A DNA stretch of 64,000 nt, taken from contig OY759215.1 of NCBI GenBank assembly GCA_963662175.1, forward strand, positions 9,971,079 through 10,035,078, read 5' to 3'. The DNA comes from Aradus depressus. Lineage: Eukaryota > Arthropoda > Insecta > Hemiptera > Aradidae. Within the stretch, counting starts at the first letter, position 1. Every line of letters begins with the position of its first letter. Position numbers and translations under genes: made by a program. The notes beneath the pieces were generated by a model, which was given only the letters and a program-made list of their open reading frames with translations, did no database searches and was not told the DNA's origin. Below, one piece after another: positions 9,546-20,714 of this stretch.

Positions 9546-9964
9546 ATATTAGATTAGATTTTGATCATTGCAATGGAAATTTTAGAAATATTTCTAAACT
9601 ATTTTTTGGGTTCTGAGCGTTAAAGATATTTCTAGACATCTACTGAAATATCTACTCGTTCAAATACATAATAGGTATATTGCATACATAACTCTACCTT
9701 GTCACTTCGGGTCATAGATTAATAATAATAATCATGAATTAGATGAATTAGAAAAAAACAACGTGGAAATAAAAAGTTCTGCCTGAATACATGTCGTGCC
9801 AGATGTCCAGTTGAAAAAAAAAACCGTTCCCATCAATGTCAGTCAGCCTCGTCACTCGTATTTTTTTTTTTTTTTTTAAATTCTCTATTAGAGAACGAAG
9901 TATACAGTAAGTTATGTAATCGTTTAAGAATATAATGTAAAGTTTTTGACAGTAATTTCATATT
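9546..9964. other. unassigned, with a diverged family H start
   Basis: At 9890-9930 a piece resembling GAACGAAGTATA and AGTTATGTAATCG suggests a worn family H 5' end on the plus strand. The rest is unassigned. Confidence 0.35.
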
Positions 9965-10507
9965 TTGCGATATGGTTGGTGAATCATCGACAATATTCTT
10001 CCCCAATTAAGTTTTTAATCAATTAAGTTTTTGCTGTCCCTTCAAAACGAATCGACCGTTTGGATAAAAATTTATAGTTGACTTACAGAAGGATGCATTC
10101 ATTAGATCGGCAGTTATTAGGGTTTTTGTGTCCAACCCCCTTCTCTGGTCCCTTTGGCCGATTTTGCGGAAAATTAATAGGTGCTGTCCTTATGGAGTTT
10201 TGAATTCAAAAATAAAATTTCATGTCGATACGTTCATTACATTGGCAGTAATTAAAATTTCATGTTAAGTTTCCCCCTAAGCACTTCGTCCCCTTTTACC
10301 GATTTGGCTGACAATCAATAGGTGTGGTCCATGTGGAATTTCATGTCGATACATTTATTCTATCAGGATTAAGTAACATACACATACAGTTACAACACAA
10401 ATGTTTTTTTTGAATCTGGGGGGGTCGGAAATGTAACTCCGGTGAAAACACAACTTCGAATTTTTTGACCGATTACGTAACTTCCCTATACTTTGTATAG
10501 CAGGGAA
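9965..10507 (-). mobile_element. family H element (near full length)
   Basis: From GGTGAATCATCGACAATATT (its 3' end) to CCCTATACTTTGTATAGCAG (its 5' end). About 540 bp. It contains the internal module twice (CCGATTTTGCGG and CCGATTTGGCTG versions) and shows no coding frame. One of the best copies for defining the ends. Confidence 0.8.
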
Positions 10508-10539
10508 GTAATAAATAAAAAAATTTAGTGATGGGTTGT

Positions 10540-11175
10540 GAATAGTTAGTGGTAAGACGGAAGTGAAGTGAGGTGAAGATGACTTCTGAATAGTATATAG
10601 CATTGTCTGTGGAAAGTAGGCCGATCTGTTCTCTGGAGAGAGGACCTCTTGTATATCTCCAGTAATAGCCCCGGTTAACCGTCATCCTCCGATAGGTAGT
10701 GGTAAGACGGAAGTGAAGTGAGGAGAAGATGACTTCTGAATAGTAGATAGCATTGTCTGTGGAAAGTAGGCCGATCTTCTGGAGTCCCTCTAACTGTTCT
10801 CTGGAGAGAGGGCCTCTTGTATATATCCAGTAATAGCCCCGGTTAACCGTCATCCTCCGATAGGTAGAGTGGTAAGACTGAATTGAAGTGAGGTAAAGAT
10901 GACTTCTGAATAGTAGATAGCATTGTCTGTGGAAAGTAGGCCGATCTTCTGGAGTCCCTCTAACTGTTCTCTGGAGAGAGGGCCTCTTGTATATATCCAG
11001 TAATAGCCCCGGTTAACCGTCATCCTCCGATAGGTAGAGTGGTAAGACTGAATTGAAGTGAGGTAAAGATGACTTCTGAATAGTAGATAGCATTGTCTGT
11101 GGAAAGTAGGCCGATCTGTTCTCTGGAGAGGGCCTCTTGTGTATATCCAGTCATAGCCCCGGTTAACCGTCATAA
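10540..11175. repeat. tandem array, four units of about 150-171 bp
   Basis: Units start near 10547, 10698, 10870 and 11040. A 20-bp stretch (TTCTGGAGTCCCTCTAAC) is present only in the middle two copies. Each unit includes the palindrome CGGTTAACCG. On the minus strand the units read as the repeating peptide MTVNRGYYWIYTRGPLSREQ, but frame and length vary between copies, so coding use is doubtful. Confidence 0.9.
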
Positions 11176-11204
11176 GGAGCGAAATATAGAAGAAAAAAGG
11201 TGTC

Positions 11205-11430
11205 GGTAGCAAACTAGTTTACTGAGCTCAAAATCACAGGTTCGAAACCCGGCCGAGGCCCTTAGCTTTCTTATCTGGGAGGTGGTAAAATCTTGAGTTA
11301 AGCGATGGTCAGGAACTCGTTAAAGACCCCTGCCCTAGACGAATAAACCTAGATAGGCAAAATTTAGGACTCCCACTCTAGTAGTAGGCGATATGACCTC
11401 ATAATTAAAGCCCGGGCATGAGTCACAATA
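11205..11430 (+). mobile_element. tRNA-derived SINE, copy D (internally deleted)
   Basis: It starts in the anticodon-arm region (TGAGCTCAAAATCACAGG), with a clear B box GGTTCGAAACC. It lacks the GGATGGGACG block and part of the 3' region and ends with GCCCGGGCATGAGTCAC. Confidence 0.75.
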
Positions 11431-11439
11431 TACGTCCTC

Positions 11440-12190
11440 CATCTTGTTTTTGACTCCTACTTGAGTAAAGCGACAGACAGTCACTATACGAAGGTTTGTA
11501 CAGTTTCTATTCCTTCTTCCTACCGTGAAACACACACATTTAGTTACACTTTCCTTGATAATATTCAAAAAGTGTTGTATAATGTTAAAGGGTTCCTCAA
11601 CATTTTTTCTTTATTCATATATTTTTTTTTTTTTTTTTTTTTTGTTTACAACCAACTTCAGTCTGTTAGACATCTTATATATTTCTAAGACTTCTCATAA
11701 ATGAAATTTCTTTCTTCTTCGTCTCTCAGTTATCATTTTGAAAGTTACATCATGACCGTTACATAATTTGGGAATTGTGGCGCATGTCAAGAACAGGATT
11801 CTGTAGCTCGGTTCAGAAAATGGTCGGTCCATGAGTTAGGTAAGTCCTGGCTGGACTGGAACTGACAGCAACTGCTTCTGGAGATCAGTTTGCTGTATTT
11901 TGTATTCTGTCAAAAACAGACTCAGGTTAACGTCATTTGCAGATGGCTAATTTTCAACAAAATGTGTTGACATTTTTCTGCCGGATTACATAACATGATA
12001 ATTAGAATTTTACTATTTTCTGTATGAAACAGACAAAATGTCACCTAATAAACTGAACGTAGTTCCACATTGATATTGTCTTTACGAAACAGGCTATGAT
12101 GGGAGAGGGCTCAGTGGATCTGGACTGGATTCAATTCCAATCCATTGAAAGAGATTTGAAAACATTCCTGACTGAAGATCCAAAAAAAAA
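11440..12190. other. unassigned sequence
   Basis: Contains a poly(T) run at 11625-11643. No gene or repeat is recognised. Confidence 0.4.
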
Positions 12191-12194
12191 AAAA

Positions 12195-12712
12195 GTTGTC
12201 GGTGAATCACCATCTATGTAACTTCCCCAGAACGAATGAATTGACTTTTCGCTCCCCCTCCAAAACCAGTCGATTGTTTGCGCTAATATTAAACAGTTGA
12301 CTTACATAGTAGCTCCTAAATGCTCGTACTAAATTTTGTGTCGATACATTCATTACATTGACAGATATTAGAGTTTTTGAATTGACCCCCCTCTCCTAAA
12401 CCACCCTTCTCTTCCGCTGATATCACTTAAATTTGACAGGTTATGACCTCGGTTTGTGTTTTGATTTCAAGTATGAAATATAATTTACATCGGCAGTTAT
12501 TGGGGTTTTTGAGTTGACCCCTCCCCCTTCTCTATGGCCCCACATATAAAATTTCGTGTCGATATATTCGTTCTATCGGGAGTTATCGTGTTCACACACA
12601 CAGACAGACAGATCATATTAGGAATCTAGAGGTCGGAAAACATGAAATTCAGTTGAAAACTCCGCATTGAATTTTTGACCGATTACTTCCTTTATACTTC
12701 GTATAGCTAAAA
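12195..12712 (-). mobile_element. family H element (near full length)
   Basis: Begins with GTCGGTGAATCACC and CTTCCCCAGAACGAATGAA and ends with CTTTATACTTCGTATAGCTA. The CA-rich ACACACACAGACAGACAG segment typical of the family's 5' third is present. Confidence 0.8.
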
Positions 12713-13138
12713 GAGTAAAAAAAAAAAACCCTGCTTTGGTTATCAATAAGCATTAGAGTCTGATAATCCGATTGGATAAGACCGGCAACCCCTTAGATTA
12801 TCAAAAAACTCAGACTATTAGAATATTGGGAAATTTTATGAAAACTTCGAATGCAAACATTACATTAAAATTTTAATTAACGAAATGTAAAGTGAAGTTT
12901 CCGGTGGACATAGGCTATATATCTTCTCGCTTTATCAAAAGAGAGCTGAGCAGTGATGGTAAAAGTGAAGCGTTGGAGGAAAGATGGCCGTCGGAGCGTC
13001 ATTTATTGCACACGCTGCCTAAACCATTGAACATGTATCATAATGATGTATGGAGGGATTGTTGGCAATAAAAAATGCTACAAAAAGTCCGCGCCAGCAT
13101 ATAACCTATCTGTAGCAGATAGACTTCAATAAGAGTTC
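12713..13138. other. unassigned sequence
   Basis: Nothing is recognised. 12960-13100 is slightly less AT-rich. Confidence 0.4.
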
Positions 13139-14215
13139 TTATCTCTATATATAAATCTGTAGTTTTCTCCGTCCGTATGTGTGTCTGTGACAATTTGAAA
13201 TAATAAATATCATGAAATAAATAATAATATCATGAAATTTCACAAATAGTATTTTTATAAGTCCGGTTCAAACGTAGTGTGCTAATAAAATTATTAAATA
13301 AATAATTAATAATAATAAAAAAATAATAAATCACATTTCCTGTATACATTTTTGGCTGGTTGTTATACTAAATTTTGATTTCTACAGTAGTTTCCGAAAA
13401 AGGTCCTAATTTAATATAAACTTTAAGATGTGAAATTTTGATGAAAGTGCACGAATATAAATAATTTTCAATTTGTAATTATTACCTTTTGATTTATTCT
13501 AAAATATAATTCTGAGATGCTTATTTATCTCATCCAAAGGTATTTTTAATTTGATTGACAGGGAAAATTAATAGAATATAATCGAAACAAAATATTGGGT
13601 TTATTAACTCTTAAACTACATTAAAAAAACTACATTGAAAAAAATAAATAAATTCGAAAAATAAAAAACTAATTATATACAAATACTAGCAGTAATACCC
13701 GGCGTTGCCCGGGGAACTTTGACTTTTCTCCCAATATCTCCTATAAGGCTATTCAGTTCCTCGACAGTACATTCATGATGTTATAATTTTCAATTATTCA
13801 TACGGAATAAGGCTTATAGTCCTTCAACTGTAGTAACGCTAGCTTTGGAGCTAAAACTAATTTATTCAAAAAGATTTCTCATTAATCGTTGCAATGGTTT
13901 TCGAGTTACAAAGATTGCGTGAGTGGATGCTGGGATGGACCAGGGGTTGATTGAAAAATAGACCTTAACCTTTCGGTAGATAAAACTTATCTATTCAAAA
14001 AGATTCCTCATTAATCATTGCAGTGGTTTTTGAGTTACAAAGATTGCGTGGGTGGATGCTGGGATGGACCAGATATTGAGGTACTAATACGTCTATAACC
14101 TTCCACAGACGATGACCAACAAATTAAAAAAAAAAATTAATCAAATCCATCAAGCCGTTCGTGAGTTATAGCGGTACAACGCACAGACATTTTCAGCTTT
14201 ATATATATGATTCTT
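13139..14215. mobile_element. dispersed repeat with CCCGGCGTTGCCCGGG module
   Basis: About 1.07 kb bounded by CTCTATATATAAATCTG at 13142 and TTTATATATATGATTC at 14199. Centrally it has ACTAGCAGTAATACCCGGCG. Two 92-bp near-identical blocks, 13851-13945 and 13978-14071 (both with TTACAAAGATTGCGTG), form an internal duplication. A second fragment of the CCCGGCGTTG module is at 62925-62965. The class is uncertain (Helitron- or RTE-related in other insects). Confidence 0.5.
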
Positions 14216-14572
14216 ACTCTGATACTTACCTAAAACTATTTAAGCCTTTTCTTTGTGGTCACTCTTTATTGGGCTTATATAATTGAAATTAAAAAAACAG
14301 TATCTTCTTTTGTAGCTCACTCACAATTGTCCTTCAATTTTCTATATCTTGTCATTCCATTATGATATACACTATACTGATGATGGCTACTTCATCAAGA
14401 AAAATCACTCACTCATGTCTCTATCATCACTGTGATGTCACTTGGTTCATGTCTCCATTAACACTGATCTCAAGTCTAGTACACCAAATGGCACTGGCAG
14501 GTGTTTGATGCTTCGACCGTCTTTTGTCGTTATTCACTTTTAATAAAAGCGAATTTAATTATTCTTTTTATA

Positions 14573-14917
14573 GGTTAGGTTAGGTTTTATGACTCATGCC
14601 CGGGCTTTAACAACGAGGTCATATCTTCTACTACCAAAGCGCTCTTTTGTCACTCTGGTGGACATGAGCCCGACTCTACTCTGGGAGTCCTAAATTTTGC
14701 CTACCCTAAATTTTTATTCACCTAGGTAGGGGTCTTTAACGAGTACCTGATATCGTACAGGCTCGGGACCATCGCTTAACGTCCCATCCGAAGGACGGCG
14801 TGCTTAAGTTTATTTTACCTCCCAGATAAAATAAACTAAGGGCCTCGGTCGGGTTACGAACCCACGACCTTGAGCTCAGAAGTCAAGCACGCATACCACT
14901 GAGCTACCGGAGCCCTC
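14573..14917 (-). mobile_element. tRNA-derived SINE, copy E (full length, TSD)
   Basis: A full copy in reverse. The head reads AGCTCAGTGGTATGCGTGC (A box) and has a B-box region. The body is complete, and the tail is two to three CCTAA units (TTAGG on the plus strand). A perfect 12-bp target duplication ATTCTTTTTATA lies at 14561-14572 and 14918-14929. This fixes both ends of the element. Confidence 0.93.
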
Positions 14918-14929
14918 ATTCTTTTTATA

Positions 14930-15848
14930 TTTATAATCACTAATTAATTTACACTGGCCAATATGCACGGAACATCAGGCCAAGAGGTAAAAAAAAAAAA
15001 AAATAAATTTACATATCTTTAACAGCTGTTTGTATAAAAAATTCAACGTTTTGGTGATTCTCTTCTTTAAAAAAATATATTTTATTTTAACAGTATTTTA
15101 ATATTCATAATGTGTGCACTTTTTGTTTAACGTTTGACTTTTCGAGGTTAATGTATAAAACTAAAAATGTAGCAAATCAAATGTCCAACGTTTGACCGTA
15201 TGGATATTTGACATATTGAGGGGAGGGGAATGTCACAAAACACCCAAAATCATTGAAAATTTAAACTTATTTCTTTTATCATTTAATTTAAATTTATTAA
15301 CCAGGCAGATAACTTTTACTAATTTGCTTAAAATTACTTGGGACGAAGCCGGGTAATTTATTAGTATTTTATAAGACATTAAAAGCCTGAAAATGAAATA
15401 ACTATTTCGCGAGAACCTTATTTCCCCCACATAAGCCCCTCTCCATATACAGCCCCTCTCCATACACAGCCAGTTAAAGTAAATAAAATATGAAATTCTA
15501 CTGGAATTTAAAACTGCCAACTCTGCCTCGAGGCCTGCTGCAGCTCCATGATTCTCTTTGTCAAATTTTGTTGGTCGTATTTTAAAAAATACCTGTCCTA
15601 TTGTTAGACTGGGTACAGTCAGCTCCGTCCTGAACAAATGTTTGCCTATCTACATTATATAACCCCTAGACACTTATTTGCAATTATAATTTTCACCTGA
15701 CTGTCTAAATTATCAGCACAAGTCAGTCACTTTACCTGCACATGTATCTTTTCTTATATGATTTTGCCAAATTCGTGCTATGTATCACAGAATTTTTCCT
15801 CTCAAGTACTCACCCTTTTTAAATTCTCATTTTACTAGAAAAAATATG
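14930..15848. other. unassigned sequence
   Basis: The minus-strand open frame at 15233-15637 (134 codons, TTG- or ATG-started) shows no domain I recognise. 15420-15480 holds a short duplicated CCCCTCTCCATA(T/C)ACAGCC. Confidence 0.35.
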
Positions 15849-16057
15849 TGATGTGACCATTACAGGACTTTCTTATACCAACCACACTCTCCCTCTTCTC
15901 AAAATATTCCATACTGGCATTACTGGGTATAAGAATGTCTACTCTCAAGATAACGCTATATAATGAGACAAAATGAAATGATTTTGAGGAGGAGAGGGGG
16001 AGAGAGAGTGATCTATAAGCGTTATAGGGATAAGAAAATCCTGTAATGGCCACATCA
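15849..16057. mobile_element. palindromic MITE family 1 (complete)
   Basis: Terminal inverted repeats of about 28 bp (TGATGTGACCATTACAGGAC at 15849; its complement ends at 16057) with two mismatches. The pyrimidine-rich left and purine-rich right halves pair along most of their length, so the element can snap back. 209 bp, no coding. Reference copy for 1225, 2862 and 30613. Confidence 0.8.
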
Positions 16058-16059
16058 GG

Positions 16060-16878
16060 TACATTTTTTAATAAAAAAAAAAAAAAAAACTACCAGTACA
16101 TAAACAATATTTTAAAGTTCGTTGCTATGAGTTACGATTTAAAAATGACATATATATTCCTTATAGACATTTAGTTTATATTCTTCTACATAACTTATGT
16201 CGTATTGACCCTATTCCAAATCTGAGGACTTATTAGCGATAGGAAATTTTAATAAGAATCAATTTTTCGATAGGACTAACCTTTTTCGGGTAAATCAAGG
16301 AAACGTCTAAAAATATGTATATCAAAACTACATTTCAAGATTGTTTTCGGCAGGTATCTCGAAAACCTGACGACCTATACAAAATCGTATTTTATATAAA
16401 ATATGTACATATTTCAGTTTCTCTACAACTATTATTTGAAAAGATTTTTGATTAGGTCATAAACATAAGCGGTATTTTGTAGAATGTAGTTAGGTCCGGG
16501 GGGAAAGTGAAATTTTTAATTGATTTCTGCCAGAATCTAATCAGACCTAAGTTAGAACATGTGACCCCTTCATTCCAAATTTCAAGTTCATAGCTACAAT
16601 AATTTTTGATGTAGATAGCTCACAACTTCCCAATCAGATACACATGAACCGACATCATCGCGAAAATGGTCAAAACGTATTCAGGAGACCTTGAAAAATG
16701 AAACTCAGTTGAAACCTCGATCTCGGATTTTCGCATGATTACAATACTGCTTTATACTGTAGGTATAAGAAAGTATACAATTTCAGTCAAATAAAAGTTT
16801 TCTATTGGACAGGATGTGTTTTTAACTTCGGCTCCTTTAAACTGTAACTTTAACTCCTTTAAACTGTTTCAGTGGCTT
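16060..16878. other. unassigned sequence
   Basis: No gene found. 16590-16730 has weak similarity to family H wording (ACATGAACCGACATCATCG, GAAACCTCGATCTCGG). Confidence 0.35.
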
Positions 16879-17133
16879 AATTGAGGGGGTTAGAAGCAAA
16901 GGGATGTAAGTGACAAAAATGTAATTTCGAGATTATTACCTTCAAAGTTATAGTAACATCGTAAATTCAGGTATTACCCAGGTATTTTTCACTAGTAACA
17001 GCATTACTGGTACTAACAATCGTTCTGATCATTAGCCAGTAGTCAGGGTAGGTGTCAAGGAAGATGGTAACACACATATCTCAATTTCAGCCGAATTGTC
17101 ACTTACATCCCTTTGCTTCTAACCCCCTCAATT
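16879..17133. mobile_element. TIR element with perfect 36-bp inverted repeats
   Basis: Arms 16879-16914 and 17098-17133 are exact inverted copies (starting AATTGAGGGGGTTAGAAGC). They flank 183 bp without coding. AATT at both ends could be a palindromic target duplication. Likely a young MITE. Confidence 0.8.
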
Positions 17134-17189
17134 GTTCTCTAATTCGGCCAAATGGACGGTGAACCCAAGTATCACTTTTTTTACTTCCT

Positions 17190-17632
17190 CAGCTATACGC
17201 AGTATGTATAGGGGAAGTTAGAGTAGTCAGAAATTAGTTACCTATTGAATTTTCACTTGAATTTAATGTTTTTCAACCCCTGATTCCAAAAGTAAAACTA
17301 AATTGTGTGTATGTCCATGAACATAGAATGAATGTATTGTCACGAGATTGTATGTGTGTATTCAAAACACTCTACGGACAACACCTTCCTGATTTTCAGT
17401 CGTATCGGCCAAAGAAAAGGTGAGATTAGGGGGAGGCTTAACACCAACACTCTAACAACTGCTGTTGTAATGAATGTATTGACATGAAATTTCATCCATT
17501 CTTACAGAGACGAAATCTATCAATTTTCACTAGGAACCTAGTCCAAACGGTCGATAGACTTTGAAGAGAGAGCGAAAATGTAATTGATGAATTCATGCTG
17601 AGGAAGTACATAGCCAGTGATTCACCGACGAC
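17190..17632 (+). mobile_element. family H element
   Basis: 5' hairpin ACTTCC...GGAAGT around CTATACGCAGTATGTATAG, 3' end GTGATTCACCGACGACTTT. About 440 bp, with one internal module. Confidence 0.8.
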
Positions 17633-17639
17633 TTTAATT

Positions 17640-18300
17640 TTAACAATTAACCATAAGTTAAATATATTGAAAAAATATATAATAATTTTAGCTGTCGTTT
17701 ACTCCGCAAGCTGGGATACGTGGAAAAAACATTCCATCAACAGAAAAAAACATTAACATGTTTAGTCTGTTACTAAAAAAAAAGTCTCATTAGTGTGGTA
17801 CTATCCATTATTATAGTAATTATGACTATTGTTATTAGTAACTGCTACATGCTAATTAGCTGCCACTAACATGTTACTGCTGAATCACCGATGAGCTAAA
17901 ATGATCTTATATTATGTTTGTTGTTATCAAAAGCTCCGAGATTCTTCCGTCAAGGTCCTCCCTATATGCATACGATATTGGGGCACATCATTTTTAGTTT
18001 TTTTTAAATTTAATTTCTCCTGGTATCGAACTTTTTTTTACGTCATAGAAGAATTTCAATTCCAAAAAAAAGTCTTTCCCCAAAAATGAGGTCAAGGTCA
18101 GTTTTCGCTGTGTTTCCGGAGAGAACATACCTTTACTTACGGATTCCTCTTTTGATGTTTTAGTACCTTGCAGAAAGTAAACAAATTTCTGTACTGTTAC
18201 TAAATTCTACATTGCATGTACTCTAAATCCTTCATCTTATTTCTCCTAAAAGAGTTGTTACGTACTTGTTTAAATGTCTGGGATAGCAGAACAACACAAC
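17640..18300. other. unassigned sequence
   Basis: No gene or repeat is recognised. A short family H-like ending (GCTGAATCACCGATGAGC) occurs at 17879. Confidence 0.35.
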
Positions 18301-18305
18301 TTTAG

Positions 18306-18612
18306 AGGGCGCCGATAGCTCAGTGGTATGCGTGCTTGTCTTCTGAGCTCAAGATCGTGGGTTCGAAACCCAACCGAGGCCCTTAGTTTATTTTATCTGG
18401 GAGGTAAAAGGACGTTAAGCGATGGTCCCGAGCCTGTTCGATGTCAGGAACTCGTTAAAGACCCCTACCGTAGATTAATAAAAATTTAGGGTAGGCAGAA
18501 TTTAGGACTCCCATTGTAGAGTCGGGCTCATGTCCACCAGAGTGACGAAAGAGCGCTCTGGTAGTAGGCAATATGACCTCGTAGTTAAAGCCCGGGCATG
18601 AGTCATAAAACC
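18306..18612 (+). mobile_element. tRNA-derived SINE, copy F
   Basis: Complete head GGGCGCCGATAGCTCAGTGG with A box and B box GGTTCGAAACC. A short deletion removes the ATAAACTTAAGCACG segment. The 3' end is GCCCGGGCATGAGTCATAAA. Confidence 0.9.
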
Positions 18613-18616
18613 TCGA

Positions 18617-18700
18617 AGACGATTTCAAAAGTTTTTTACGTCCCTTCATCAGATCACAATGTGCGAAATATAGAAAAGAAAAAGAAAACAAAACAACAAT
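18617..18700 (-). mobile_element. family 4 repeat with decayed hammerhead-like motif
   Basis: The reverse complement reads TTTCTATATTTCGCACATTG, then TGATCTGATGAAGGGACGT and TGAAATCGTC, matching 50860-50945 and 21810-21881. The CTGATGA core is intact but stem II and GAA context are eroded. Inserted right at the SINE 3' end. Confidence 0.55.
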
Positions 18701-18704
18701 AACA

Positions 18705-19975
18705 ATCGTAAAATATAAATATAAATAAATAAATTAAAATAAAATATAATACAATACAAATACAAAAAAAAAAAACAATAATAAAAAATAATGATCAAAA
18801 CGTAGATTCGACTGACCTTAAGAGGATATCAGTGGAGGAACTCTGCCAAAATGAAAGCTATGTATTAAATAATGTTTGTGAATATGAAACAAGTTTTTTT
18901 ATAATCTGTTAAATCCGTTTCCGAATAAAGGGTTTCCTCTAATATAAACATTTTTAGTTGAAATTTAAATTTTGTTATTGTTTCTATTGTCTGGGGAATG
19001 AATTCCTTTATCAGTTATACTTCTATCAAAAAGTGATGAGCAATTTTTAGTTATTCGACAATTTGAAATTCACCGCTTAACGGCCATATTATGTCCAAAA
19101 ACCCTTACAAATGGCCCTGATCAATTCTGATGCTGAAGCACTCCGGTGTTGAGTGTATATTAGAAATCAAGTGGGTATATAAGTGGATTGTTTTGTCACC
19201 AATTAGTGTTCACGTTGAAAGGTGATATCTAGCCATGTTAGCACAGAGAAGGGTTAGGGCGGGAAGGAAAGTTAGGGCGGGAAGGAAAGTTAGGGCGAGA
19301 AGGAAAGTTAGGGAGAGATCTATGCCACCTCCTCCTGACTACGATAAATTGAGATAAATATGAGGTCAATACACCAAGGTCAACGACATGAGGGGGAAAA
19401 GTGTAGCAGATAAATGCAGAGAAGTGGGAGTATGAGTTCGCCTTTCTTATCCCGGACCATATTTCCTATCCTGGAATCTCTGGATACCACAATGATGTAA
19501 AATTCGTGAGATTATTTAGTACATATAATTTTGATTGCAAATAATTAAATTTATTTTTGAGCCAGCAATACGAATTCATTCCTTTTGAGTCATCAAGCTT
19601 TGAGTTTCTTTACGATATCTGTCACATTTGGTTTCAGATTTATTACAAATTTTGTATAACTGTTAATTAGTTCAGTTCACCAGACAAAACTCTATTGTTT
19701 TCGGCAGTTTTCACCGAAACGTCTATCTCCTAGGTTGTAAAGAACAAAAATAAATTAGGATAAAAATAAAGCACTGAAAAATATATATAATTTTCACTTT
19801 ATTTGATAGATCAGCTTAAAGTTTTATTATTGCAATATTTTACTTGGAAAGGATATGAGAAACACATGGTAGGTATCAACTTATCCTTAGAATGTTTTTC
19901 CCAATAATTTTTTTGTAGACAATATAATAGGGCCCTAACCATTGTCATTATATTTGTGTATTAGATACTAGAATA
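18705..19975. other. unassigned sequence
   Basis: A-rich low complexity to about 18800, then unassigned. An 18-bp minisatellite is listed separately. Confidence 0.35.
19252..19318. repeat. 18-bp minisatellite, about 3.5 copies
   Basis: GTTAGGGCGGGAAGGAAA repeats with one G-to-A change in the third unit. Short and purine-rich. Confidence 0.85.
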
Positions 19976-19979
19976 TTTG

Positions 19980-20237
19980 GGGCGCTGGGAGCTCAGTTGT
20001 ACGCTTGCTTGCTTATTGAGCTCAAGATCGCAGGTTCGAAACCCGGCCGAGCCCCTTACCTCCACGAAAAAAACCTTGATCACGCCGTCCTTTGGATGGG
20101 ACGTTAAACGATGCTCCCGAGCCCGTACTATGTTAGGTATTCGTTAAAGACGTCATCATGTCCACCAAAGAGCGCTCTGGTAGTAGGCGATATGACCTCG
20201 CAGTTTAAGCCCGGGCATGAGTCATAATAACTAACTA
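19980..20237 (+). mobile_element. tRNA-derived SINE, copy G (internally deleted)
   Basis: Head GGCGCTGGGAGCTCAG, B box GGTTCGAAACCC, then a deletion between ACTCGTTAAAGACG and TCATGTCCACC. Tail ATAACTAACTA. Confidence 0.85.
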
Positions 20238-20526
20238 CTAGAATATCTTGTAAGTAAGAGTATTTATTCTTTATATATTATTAAAAAATTTCGACAATTC
20301 GAAACTATTAGCACATTTTCTCGGACAACTTTAAAAAAAATTCTAAATGCCGATATTAGAAATATTGTTTCAGAACCGTATTCTATGTTCAAAAATATCA
20401 TTACATTCCCAATTTCTCTTTGACCTATAATCACCTCCATAGAGTCACCTATCACATGAAAAAAACCGCAAGCAAATCGGCTCAACTGTTCAAACGATAT
20501 GTTGGTTAATGTATAATAATATATTT
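20238..20526. other. unassigned sequence
   Basis: Nothing is recognised between SINE copies G and H; the minus frame at 20264-20485 has no known domain. Confidence 0.35.
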
Positions 20527-20710
20527 GGTCCCGAGCCTGTACGATGTCAGATACTCGTTAAAGACCCCCTACCATAGGTGAATTAAAACTTAGAATTGGC
20601 AAAATTTAGGACTTCCGTGAGTCGGTATCATGTCCACCAGAGCGACGAAGGAGCGCTCTGGTAGTAGGCGATATGACCTCGTAGTTGAAGCCCGGGCATA
20701 ATAACTAACT
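20527..20710 (+). mobile_element. tRNA-derived SINE, copy H (5' truncated)
   Basis: Only the 3' half from GGTCCCGAGCCTGTACGATG to the tail ATAACTAACT. It lies 290 bp after copy G in the same orientation. Confidence 0.85.
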
Positions 20711-20714
20711 GTAA

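Noticed and set aside
19690..19735. Hammerhead-like piece with CACCGAAACGTC
   Set aside because: No CTGANGA core lies upstream at the right distance on either strand.
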